Assembly: GCA_937873285.1 (NCBI GenBank)
Contig: CALMNV010000158.1
Coordinates: 1 to 6,521, forward strand
Length of the DNA: 6,521 bases
Origin: an uncultured Intrasporangium sp.
Lineage (GTDB): Bacteria > Actinomycetota > Actinomycetes > Actinomycetales > Dermatophilaceae
Direction of reading: 5' to 3'
Part shown: positions 1-5,976 of the stretch, piece by piece
Layout: every line of letters starts with the position of its first letter
Position numbering within the stretch: the first letter of the stretch is position 1
Made by a program: the position numbers and the translations under genes
The notes under the pieces: generated by a model
Told to the model about the DNA's origin: nothing
Databases searched by the model: none
What the model saw: the letters and a program-made list of their open reading frames with translations, nothing else

Positions 1-28
1 CGACGCCGTGGAGCAGCTGTACTCGTGA
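1..28 (+). CDS. C-terminal end of an upstream gene (partial, unidentified)
   Basis: Reading from base 2, the window opens with codons for Asp-Ala-Val-Glu-Gln-Leu-Tyr-Ser followed by TGA at 26-28. The other two plus frames stop only inside the repeats that follow, and this frame's amphipathic, helix-like ending looks most like a genuine protein C-terminus. Eight residues cannot identify a family. If real, this gene converges on the lipoprotein gene that ends at 144, and its stop codon lies in the first 17-bp repeat unit. The frame choice is an inference. Confidence 0.35.
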
Positions 29-90
29 CCTCGGCGTAGTCGTGACCTCGGTGTAGTCGTGACCTTGGCGTAGCCGTGACCTCGGTGTAG
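23..90. repeat. 17-bp tandem repeat, four copies
   Basis: Four contiguous 17-bp units occur at 23-39, 40-56, 57-73 and 74-90. The consensus is TCGTGACCTCGGTGTAG. Copies differ at only three positions (first base T/C, tenth base C/T, thirteenth base C/T). Each unit carries TGA and TAG on the plus strand. Because 17 is not a multiple of three, the array places stops in all three plus frames. It fills most of the gap between the end of the upstream gene and the convergent lipoprotein gene. No internal dyad is obvious. Its function is unknown; slipped-strand expansion is the likely origin. Confidence 0.93.
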
Positions 91-143
91 CCGCAGGCCG
101 ACGAGCTGCCGCCGGCGCTTGTGCGGCAATGCGTGCACCTTCG

Positions 144-1532
144 TCACCGAGCGAGCAGGCCGATGAGTCGCTGCCGCCAGGCGCGGTCGAGGTCCTCGCG
201 CGACATGTCCAGCACCGCGCGCAGCGAGGCGTCGACGCCAGCGTCGTCATTGCCGTGCGTGCCGCCGGCGAGCTGGATGCCTCCGGCCGCTGCTCGGTAG
301 AAGCGGACGAGCGCAGCCTCCCCGTGCTGCTGCGCGAGCGCCCGCACCGCCAGCCAGGCCGCACCGTATGCCGCGGCCAGCCGGCCGCTGCCCGGGTCGA
401 AGGCGCGCTCGTCGGGAAGGCGGTCGGGCACGCCGTCTCGCCGAAGCTGCCGGAGCAGGGGCGCGGCCACCTGCTGCTCGCCGAGCGGCACCCCTCGGTA
501 GGCGACGTAGTCGGCGAAACCCTCGGACAGCCACAACGGCACGGGTCGGGTCGTGCTGGACCTGGCCGCCACGTGGGTCAGCTCGTGGGTGAGCACGACG
601 TCGCGCGCCTCGCCGGGCACTGTCGCCCAGGCGCTCGGCACGAGCACGACCCGGTCGGCTCCGGCGGCACCTGTCGGTCCCAGCGGGCCGTCGGTCACGG
701 CCGCCACTCCGGCGAGGGCCGGGAGTCCCGTCCCGAGCAGTCGGGCGGTCTCGGCATCGCTGGCTGGCACCACCCACACGGTGGGCGGCACCTGCCCCCA
801 CACCGCCCGCGCGCGCCGCTCAGCCGCCGAGGCCCGCCGCAGCACCTCGTCGAGGCGCCTGGGGTCGGTGTTGCCGAGCACCAGGTCGTGCGGGCTGCGG
901 CGGACGAGCAGGCCGGGCAGGTCCCAAGGCTGTGGCCGGTCACCCGGAGCCGAGCTCACCAGGGCGAGGCCGGAGACCGGGTCGGAGGAGAATCTGAGGT
1001 CGAGAGCCATGCTGCGCGGCGCTCGATCGAAGCCTCGGATCCGGTAGGTCAGCACCGCACGGGCCGCCCAGGAAGTCGGTCCGGTCCCAGAGGCAGCGGC
1101 CTGGGCAGCCGTGAGCGAGACGAGCTGGGGGTCCGCGATCCCCACCGCCTGCACTCGCGTGAAGACAGCTCGCTGCTCGGCCAGCAGCCGCTCACCCCGG
1201 ACACCCGCCAGCCACCCGGAGAGGTCTGCCGCTGCACCCGCCCGCCACCGGCCGGACACGAGCCGTTCGGCCTGGACCTGCTGCTGCCGCGAGATCGTCC
1301 CGGGACCTCCGCCCAGCCCGGTGGCGGAAGGGGCCGTCGCGGTGCTCGGTCCCGACCCGGAGGCGGTGCCCGGCAGCCGCCCGGAAGCGACGCCTCTGTC
1401 CGTCGCCGCGCCGGAGCGCACCGCCGAGCCCGATCCGGGCGGACTGGTCCAGCACCCACCGAGCAGCAGGACAGCACCGAGGATCGCGACCAGCAGGGCC
1501 GGGCGGGTGTGGGTCCGGCCGCGGCGCTGCAC
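144..1532 (-). CDS. Putative lipoprotein with HExxH peptidase-MA-like (gluzincin) metalloprotease domain
   Basis: The 462-residue product begins at a GTG. It has a short basic N-terminus, a hydrophobic stretch (about residues 10-24) and a lipobox ending Leu-Gly-Gly-Cys with the lipidated Cys at 27, so it is predicted to be anchored outside the membrane. A Ser/Gly/Thr/Pro-rich linker follows (about 28-78), then an alpha/beta region. The catalytic motif HELTH (His316, Glu317, His320) is followed 17 residues later by SEGFADY, whose Glu337 would be the third zinc ligand. This is the gluzincin arrangement typical of the peptidase MA-like superfamily. The segment after it is helical (YGAAWLAVRAL, then an Arg/Phe/Tyr-rich helix). 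A longer in-frame start exists at 1640 but would put 36 extra residues before an already complete signal peptide. No good ribosome binding site is visible at either start. It lies 120 bp downstream of the small four-cysteine gene on the same strand and may be cotranscribed with it. The substrate is unknown. Confidence 0.85.
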   Translation of the reverse strand: MQRRGRTHTRPALLVAILGAVLLLGGCWTSPPGSGSAVRSGAATDRGVASGRLPGTASGSGPSTATAPSATGLGGGPGTISRQQQVQAERLVSGRWRAGAAADLSGWLAGVRGERLLAEQRAVFTRVQAVGIADPQLVSLTAAQAAASGTGPTSWAARAVLTYRIRGFDRAPRSMALDLRFSSDPVSGLALVSSAPGDRPQPWDLPGLLVRRSPHDLVLGNTDPRRLDEVLRRASAAERRARAVWGQVPPTVWVVPASDAETARLLGTGLPALAGVAAVTDGPLGPTGAAGADRVVLVPSAWATVPGEARDVVLTHELTHVAARSSTTRPVPLWLSEGFADYVAYRGVPLGEQQVAAPLLRQLRRDGVPDRLPDERAFDPGSGRLAAAYGAAWLAVRALAQQHGEAALVRFYRAAAGGIQLAGGTHGNDDAGVDASLRAVLDMSREDLDRAWRQRLIGLLAR

Positions 1533-1652
1533 TTCGCCATGGTGGCATGGAGGCGCCAACGAGGCGCTGGCAGCCCACTGACCGCTCCGCCTCCGAGATC
1601 CGCGGGGCGTCGGCCCGGCCCCGGCGACCGGGAACATCACGGCGGCATCCGG

Positions 1653-1913
1653 CTATCCCGCTGCGCGTCGCCCACGGTGCCGTCGGGCGACGGGTGGCTC
1701 GAGGAGCGCCTGAGCCGCGGCCGCCGTCGCGCGGGACACCAGGCCGGCCGAGAGCAACACCGAGACGGCACGCTCCTCCGGGGCGTCGAGCGGCACGCTC
1801 TCGGCGCGTCGCGCTTCCGGCGCACCCAGTGTCAGCGCGGTCACCATGCACTCGGCACAGTGGACCTCCCGCACGGGGCACGTCTGGCAGTCGATGAGCA
1901 TCATGCTGGCCAC
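1653..1913 (-). CDS. Small conserved-type four-cysteine protein (hypothetical)
   Basis: The product has 86 residues if started at GTG 1913, or 83 if started at ATG 1904. The N-terminus carries two Cys-x-x-Cys pairs (Cys9, Cys12, Cys19 and Cys22) separated by six residues, a layout that could bind zinc or an iron-sulfur cluster. The middle contains an acidic helix-like segment (around LDAPEERAVSVLLSAGLV) and the tail is Arg-rich. GTG is favoured because AGGAG sits five bases upstream of it, although AAGGTGG could serve the ATG instead. It resembles small uncharacterised actinobacterial proteins with an N-terminal MLIDC-type start that I recall near Rv2191-type nucleases; that is from memory and unverified. 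It is divergent from the nuclease gene and upstream of the lipoprotein gene. The length and Cys spacing do not match WhiB. Function unknown. Confidence 0.8.
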   Translation of the reverse strand: MASMMLIDCQTCPVREVHCAECMVTALTLGAPEARRAESVPLDAPEERAVSVLLSAGLVSRATAAAAQALLEPPVARRHRGRRAAG

Positions 1914-1923
1914 CTTCTCTCCT
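1914..1923 (-). promoter_or_regulatory. Ribosome binding site of the four-cysteine gene
   Basis: On the minus strand AGGAG (1923-1919) is followed by five bases and then GTG (1913-1911), a near-ideal Shine-Dalgarno spacing that supports the GTG start. The first A of the motif is the last base of the neighbouring 16-bp repeat array, so the array abuts the ribosome binding site with no spacer. Confidence 0.7.
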
Positions 1924-2000
1924 CGTCGTTGGATCTGCTCGTCGTTGGATCTGCTCGTCGTTGGATCTGCTCGTCGTTGGATCTGCTCGTCGTTGGATCT
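1923..2000. repeat. 16-bp tandem repeat, nearly five perfect copies
   Basis: Four identical 16-bp units occur at 1923-1938, 1939-1954, 1955-1970 and 1971-1986, with consensus TCGTCGTTGGATCTGC (reverse complement GCAGATCCAACGACGA). A fifth copy, at 1987-2000, matches for 14 bases. There are no mismatches in the full units. The unit is about 56% GC, clearly below its surroundings. The array lies in the divergent intergenic region, directly upstream of the ribosome binding site of the four-cysteine gene, so it would lie in that gene's 5' leader or its promoter. Iteron-like operator, leader element and neutral satellite are all possible. Confidence 0.95.
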
Positions 2001-2142
2001 CGCGTGGGTCATGCGCCCCGGACCGCTCACCGCTGACATGTCCGACGCTCCGGTCAACCCATCCCGACGTTAGGAGGCAGCACCGACAGGGCTCTCCCGC
2101 GGGCCTGAGCGCGCCTACCCGGGGGGTGTCGGCGGCCCGGCA

Positions 2143-2156
2143 TACGGTCTGGCACA
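2143..2156 (+). promoter_or_regulatory. Predicted -10 element and leaderless transcription start for the nuclease gene
   Basis: TACGGT at 2143-2148 fits the actinobacterial TAnnnT -10 pattern. It is followed by seven bases and then the ATG at 2156, the spacing expected if transcription starts at the A of the start codon. No Shine-Dalgarno sequence precedes this ATG, which agrees with a leaderless message. No convincing -35 element is seen. This is inferred from pattern alone. Confidence 0.5.
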
Positions 2157-3964
2157 TGCAGGCGATCCAGGGCACGCTCGACGACCTCGGCACCGCGCTC
2201 GTGGACGTCACGTTCGTCGTCGTCGACCTGGAGTCGACCGGCGGCAGCCCCTCCGCATGCGGCATCACGGAGATCGGCGCGGTGAAGGTCCGCGGCGGAG
2301 AGGTGCTCGGGGAGTTCCAGACCCTCGTCAACCCGAGCGAGCCCATCCCGCCGTTCATCTCGGTGCTCACCGGCATCACGGACGCCATGGTCGCGGACGC
2401 CCCCCGCATCACCAGCGCGCTCCCGGCGTTTCTGGAGTTCGCCCGCGGCAGTGTGCTGGTCGCGCACAATGCCGGCTTCGACATCTCGTTCCTCAAGGCC
2501 GCGGCAGAGCGGACCGGCACCTCATGGCCCGACTTTCCCGTCGTGGACACCCTCCACCTTGCCCGCCAGCTGGTGGGCGGGGACGAGGTGGCCAACCACA
2601 AGCTGTCCAGTCTCGCAGCCGTCTTCGGGGCCCGCACCGTCCCCGACCACCGCGCCCTCCACGACGCCCGTGCCACCGTCGACGTGCTGCACGGGCTGCT
2701 CGAGCGGGTGGGCGGGCTCGGCGTGGCGACTCTCGAGGAGCTCTCCAGCTACTCCTCGCGGGTCTCCCCGGCGCAGCGGCGCAAGCGGTTTCTCGCAGAC
2801 CCGCTGCCGTCGGCTCCCGGTGTCTACCTTTTCAAGGACGACGCCGGCCGGGTGCTCTACGTCGGCACCAGCCGGGACATCCGCGCCCGCGTGCGCACCT
2901 ACTTCACAGCCTCCGAGCAGCGCAGTCGGATGGCCGACATGGTGCGGCTGGCGCACGTCGTCCATCCGGTGGTGTGCCAGACGGCGCTGGAAGCGCAGGT
3001 GCGCGAGCTGCGGCTCATCGACGAGCACCAGCCCCGCTTCAACCGCCGCTCGACCCGCGCCCGGCACGTCACCTGGGTCAAGCTGACCAGGGAGCGCTTC
3101 CCGCGCCTCAGCATCGTGCGCACCGTCCGTGACGACGGGGCGTGCTACATCGGTCCGTTCCGCTCCCGCACCAGCGCCCAGGCGGCCGTGGACGCCGTGC
3201 ACGAGGTGGTCCCGTTGCGGCAGTGCACGGGCCGGCTGACCGGGCGGGAGAGGTCGGCGTGCGCCTTGGCCGACCTCGGCCGGTGCGGTGCGCCGTGCAC
3301 CGGGGCACAGTCCGCGGAGTCGTATGCCGCGGTCGCGCAGCGCTGCGCGCAGCTGCTCACCGGCGACGCGCGAGGAGGCGCCGCCCAGCTGTGGGCGCGG
3401 CTCGAGCAGCTTGCCGCCCAGGAGCGCTTCGAGGACGCCGCGCGGGTGCGAGACCGCTTCCTGCACCTGGTGCGGGGGGCTGCCCGCGCCCAGCGGATCG
3501 CGCCGCTGGCGCACGCGGCGGAGGTCGTCGCCGCCCGCCCCTACGAGGCCGGTGGGTGGGAGCTCGTGGTGATCCGCCATGGCAAGCTAGCCGGCACAGC
3601 CGTCTGCCCTCGAGGCGCCGACGCGATGGCCTGCATACGCACCCTGCAGGCCACCGCGGAGGTGGTGCCCAGACCCGCACCGGGGGCACCTGCCGGGCTC
3701 ACCGAGGAGACCGAGCTCCTGCTGCGCTGGCTGGAGGCCGCGCAGGTGCGGATCGTCGAGCTGGACGGCACGTGGAGCTGCCCGGTGGGCGGTGCGGCTC
3801 GGGTCTGGCAGCAGCTGGAGCCGGCCACGGCCGCCGCTGCGCAGGCGACCGGGCGCGAGCGGGGCCTGCCCGGGGCCGCGAGACGTCCTCGCCCCGGGCC
3901 GCCCCAGCGCGGCCAGGGCAGCCCGTCCCAGCGCGGCCAGGGCAGCCCGTCCCAGCGCGGCTAG
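2156..3964 (+). CDS. DEDDh exonuclease fused to UvrC/Cho-like GIY-YIG nuclease (Rv2191 type)
   Basis: The product is 602 residues. Residues about 18-185 form a DnaQ-like 3'-5' exonuclease with Asp24 and Glu26 (DLEST), Asp109 (HNAGFD), and His165 with Asp170 (HRALHD), a complete DEDDh set. Residues about 218-300 form a GIY-YIG module with GVY (222-224), YVG (235-237), Arg residues in DIRARVRTYF, and Glu279 in ALEAQVRE as the likely metal-binding Glu. A UvrC-like region follows with four Cys (357, 369, 377, 381), comparable to the cysteine cluster of UvrC, and then a UVR-like helix pair (about 412-438, ending EDAARVRDRF) that in UvrC contacts UvrB. The UvrC C-terminal endonuclease and helix-hairpin-helix domains are absent, so it is closer to Cho plus an exonuclease. 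A DNA repair or processing role is inferred. The tail (about 566-602) is Arg/Pro/Gly/Gln-rich and ends in an eight-residue repeat. The ATG was chosen because it directly precedes the conserved domain; upstream in-frame codons run through the 16-bp repeats. Length is similar to the mycobacterial homologue. Confidence 0.93.
   Translation: MQAIQGTLDDLGTALVDVTFVVVDLESTGGSPSACGITEIGAVKVRGGEVLGEFQTLVNPSEPIPPFISVLTGITDAMVADAPRITSALPAFLEFARGSVLVAHNAGFDISFLKAAAERTGTSWPDFPVVDTLHLARQLVGGDEVANHKLSSLAAVFGARTVPDHRALHDARATVDVLHGLLERVGGLGVATLEELSSYSSRVSPAQRRKRFLADPLPSAPGVYLFKDDAGRVLYVGTSRDIRARVRTYFTASEQRSRMADMVRLAHVVHPVVCQTALEAQVRELRLIDEHQPRFNRRSTRARHVTWVKLTRERFPRLSIVRTVRDDGACYIGPFRSRTSAQAAVDAVHEVVPLRQCTGRLTGRERSACALADLGRCGAPCTGAQSAESYAAVAQRCAQLLTGDARGGAAQLWARLEQLAAQERFEDAARVRDRFLHLVRGAARAQRIAPLAHAAEVVAARPYEAGGWELVVIRHGKLAGTAVCPRGADAMACIRTLQATAEVVPRPAPGAPAGLTEETELLLRWLEAAQVRIVELDGTWSCPVGGAARVWQQLEPATAAAAQATGRERGLPGAARRPRPGPPQRGQGSPSQRGQGSPSQRG
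3868..3899. other. GC-rich stem-loop near the convergent gene ends
   Basis: GCCCGGGG (3868-3875) pairs perfectly with CCCCGGGC (3892-3899). After a three-base bulge, CGAG (3879-3882) pairs with CTCG (3888-3891) around a five-base loop. The structure lies inside the nuclease coding region and about 60-95 bases beyond the stop of the convergent copper gene, so it could stall transcription from either side. There is no T-tract, so it is not a canonical intrinsic terminator. Chance folding in GC-rich DNA is a real alternative. Confidence 0.4.
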
Positions 3965-3969
3965 GGCAG
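3905..3969 (+). repeat. 24-bp in-frame tandem repeat at the 3' end of the nuclease gene
   Basis: Two identical 24-bp units (3905-3928 and 3929-3952) are followed by a third that matches at 16 of 17 bases (3953-3969). Because 24 is a multiple of three, the array encodes an eight-residue peptide repeat, QRGQGSPS, at the C-terminus. In the third unit the repeated CAG (Gln) codon is TAG, the stop codon at 3962-3964. The repeat continues past the stop into the last codons of the convergent CopD/CtaG gene. Confidence 0.93.
3961..3964. other. Shared palindromic CTAG giving both convergent stop codons
   Basis: The plus-strand nuclease gene stops at TAG 3962-3964. The minus-strand CopD/CtaG gene stops at TAG read from 3963 to 3961. 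The four-base palindrome CTAG therefore terminates both reading frames, and the two coding regions overlap by four bases with no intergenic space for a terminator. Confidence 0.9.
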
Positions 3970-5976
3970 GCGGCGCCCGCCACCGGAGGCACGCGCCAGA
4001 TCTCTCAGTCGAGCGTTGTGCGCCTCCAGCGCAGCCTCACCGTCCCGGTCGGCCTGCCGGTCGTAGCGACGGGCCTCGCGGGCGTCCGCCCGGATCCAGG
4101 ATCGAATGAGCGCGATGGCGAGAATCGCGATCGGGTAGTCACCGAGGCCCCAGCCCAGGGCGCCGCCAAGGGTCTGCTCCTCCATGAGGGACCTGCCCCA
4201 CGGGCGGCCCAGCGCCTCGAACCACTCCCGGCCGATGGCCACGGTCGAGGACATCATCGCCACGGCGAAGAACGCGTGGAACCCGAAGGTCGCCATGAGC
4301 AGGACGAGTCGGAAGGGGTAAGGCGGCCGACGCGGCCCCGGGTCCACCCCGACGAGCGCCGAGACGAAGAGGTATCCGCTGAGGATGAAGTGCGCCGTCA
4401 TCAGGACGTGTCCCGTGTGCGTGCGCAGCGCCAGCTCGAACAAGGGCGAGTAGTAGAAGACCGTCAGTGACCCGATGAAGACGCCCGAGGCGACCAGCGG
4501 GTGACCGACCACGGCAAGGACTCGAGAGTGCGCGACGAGCAGCAGCCACTCCCGCGGCCCGGTGCTGCCGTCCCGGCGAGGGGTCGTCGTGCGAAGCGCC
4601 AGGGTGACCGGCGCTCCGAGAACGAGAAAGAGCGGCACCGCCATGGCGACCGTCATGTGCTGCACCATGTGCATGCTGAAGAGCACGGAGCCATACACGC
4701 CCGGACTGCCGCTCGTGGCCACTGCGAGCAGCAGGACGCCGACCACCCAGCTGACCGTGCGGGACCACGGCCAGCGGTCGCCGCGGTGCCGCAGCAGGCT
4801 CACGGAGCGCAGGTACCACCATAGGCCGAGCACCGCGAGGGGCAGCCAGATGCTGTCCAGCCGCCATTGGGTGAGCCAGGCCAGGCCCTCGAGGGGAGGC
4901 GGCATCGCATACCCGAGGAGGGACTCCGCTGCGGTGAGCGGGCGAGGCGGTGGGGCAGGGTCTTGGGGGGGCGTGCCGCTCAGGGCCACGGCCACCCCGG
5001 TGGCGCCCGCCAGGATCGCCAGCTCCACGCTCACCAGCCGAAGGAACGCGCGCCGACCCGGCTGCGCGAGGCGGGGAAGGAGCCGTCGGCGATGGACCCA
5101 TCCGGCGGCCCCGAGCATCAGCAGGGCAGCGACCTTGACGAGCAGGAGCAGCGTGTACTTGCCGGGCGACGCCGAGCCGCCGAGGCGCACCCAGGCGCCG
5201 ACGACGCCGGACATCGCAACCAGGCCGAAACACCACGTGGCCAGGTGGGAGAAGCGCGCCGCCACTGCCACCAGGGCCCCTTGCAGTGTCCCGGCGAGCA
5301 GCAGCAGCGCCGCGAGGCCGCCGACCCACACGCTGACCCCGATGAGGTGCGCCGCCTGCGCGTTGACGGCGAGCACATGGTCCGCCGAGGTGGCAGAGTG
5401 ACCGGTCAGTGCCAGTGGGAGCAGCGCCACCACGGCCACCAGGGCAGCCCAGCCGGCAGTGACCGCCCGGGTGGCCAACCTCGCGAGCAGCGCGGCGAGC
5501 CCCGACAACAGGGCCGTCGCTGCCAGCGACCGTCCGAGGTCGAGCTGCAGGGCGAAGGCGCCGACCTGAGCGAGCCCCCGCCAGCCGGTGGGCAGCGCAC
5601 CGCTGAGGTCGGCGAAGGTCAGCACCACCACGAGCACACCTGCGCAGGCCCAGACGAGAGCGCTGGCCGCGCCGAGGCGAAGTCCCCGCCGTTGGGCCGG
5701 TCCCAACCTGCCGGGGGTGGTCCCAGGGCCGGCGGGCAGCAGCGTTGCCGCGACGACGAGCAGTCCCACGCCCAAGGTGGCGCTCAGGTCCCGGACGGTG
5801 CGCACGACGGGTAGACCCCAACGCACGGCAGGCCCTGCGTCGGGTAGGCCCTCGCCTGCCACCTCCGGGCCGGCGCCCCACATGAGGAGCACGACGACCA
5901 GAGCCGGGACACCGGCCATGGCCCAGATCGCGAGGGCGACCTCGCGGGAGCCACGGCCGCGCCGCGGTGGCTTCAT
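3961..5976 (-). CDS. CopD copper-transport domain fused to caa3-type CtaG cytochrome c oxidase assembly protein
   Basis: The 671-residue product is an integral membrane protein with roughly 16 hydrophobic segments. Residues about 1-335 resemble CopD: segments near 14-33, 64-81, 101-121, 148-168, 174-191, 206-229, 243-263, 275-294 and 312-332, with His193 (TGHSA), His210 (QAAHLIGVSVWVGGL) and His244 as candidate copper ligands. A Pro-rich linker (about 335-347) leads into a CtaG domain (about 350-630), recognised by SMHMVQHM (His436, His440), FYYSPLF, AHFILSGYLF (His529) and YPFRLVLLMATFGFHAFF (His567). The charged C-terminal tail (about 627-671) is probably cytoplasmic. CopD family members move copper across the membrane, and caa3-type CtaG proteins help supply copper to cytochrome oxidase; the direct fusion is a known actinobacterial arrangement (Rv0102 is similar). 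It starts at ATG 5976, four bases inside the CopC gene (ATGA), with AAGGG six bases upstream, indicating translational coupling. Confidence 0.93.
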   Translation of the reverse strand: MKPPRRGRGSREVALAIWAMAGVPALVVVLLMWGAGPEVAGEGLPDAGPAVRWGLPVVRTVRDLSATLGVGLLVVAATLLPAGPGTTPGRLGPAQRRGLRLGAASALVWACAGVLVVVLTFADLSGALPTGWRGLAQVGAFALQLDLGRSLAATALLSGLAALLARLATRAVTAGWAALVAVVALLPLALTGHSATSADHVLAVNAQAAHLIGVSVWVGGLAALLLLAGTLQGALVAVAARFSHLATWCFGLVAMSGVVGAWVRLGGSASPGKYTLLLLVKVAALLMLGAAGWVHRRRLLPRLAQPGRRAFLRLVSVELAILAGATGVAVALSGTPPQDPAPPPRPLTAAESLLGYAMPPPLEGLAWLTQWRLDSIWLPLAVLGLWWYLRSVSLLRHRGDRWPWSRTVSWVVGVLLLAVATSGSPGVYGSVLFSMHMVQHMTVAMAVPLFLVLGAPVTLALRTTTPRRDGSTGPREWLLLVAHSRVLAVVGHPLVASGVFIGSLTVFYYSPLFELALRTHTGHVLMTAHFILSGYLFVSALVGVDPGPRRPPYPFRLVLLMATFGFHAFFAVAMMSSTVAIGREWFEALGRPWGRSLMEEQTLGGALGWGLGDYPIAILAIALIRSWIRADAREARRYDRQADRDGEAALEAHNARLRDLARASGGGRRLP

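Noticed and set aside
90..127. Possible hairpin GCCGCA/TGCGGC as a terminator after the 17-bp repeats
   Set aside because: The stem is only six base pairs with a 26-base loop and no T-tract.
1603..1623. Hairpin CGGGGC/GCCCCG between the four-cysteine and lipoprotein genes
   Set aside because: A six-bp GC stem with a nine-base loop and no T-tract is expected by chance at this GC content; not enough to call a terminator.
23..2000. CRISPR array or phage attachment site from the short repeats
   Set aside because: The units are contiguous, without spacers, and no cas, integrase or tRNA features are present.
129..2036. 635-codon open frame on the plus strand opposite the lipoprotein and four-cysteine genes
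   Set aside because: It is an antisense shadow caused by high GC: its translation is Arg/Gly/His/Pro-rich without domains, and the minus frames contain a lipobox, HELTH motif and CxxC pairs.
2035..2042. 8-bp palindrome GACATGTC in the divergent intergenic region
   Set aside because: It does not extend beyond eight bases and has no second copy nearby; such short palindromes arise by chance.
2052..2057. TTGACC on the minus strand as a -35 box for the four-cysteine gene
   Set aside because: No TAnnnT-type -10 element occurs at 16-19 bp spacing, so the promoter could not be supported.
2072..2077. Perfect AGGAGG Shine-Dalgarno-like sequence on the plus strand
   Set aside because: No ATG, GTG or TTG lies within usable distance downstream, so it does not mark a gene start.
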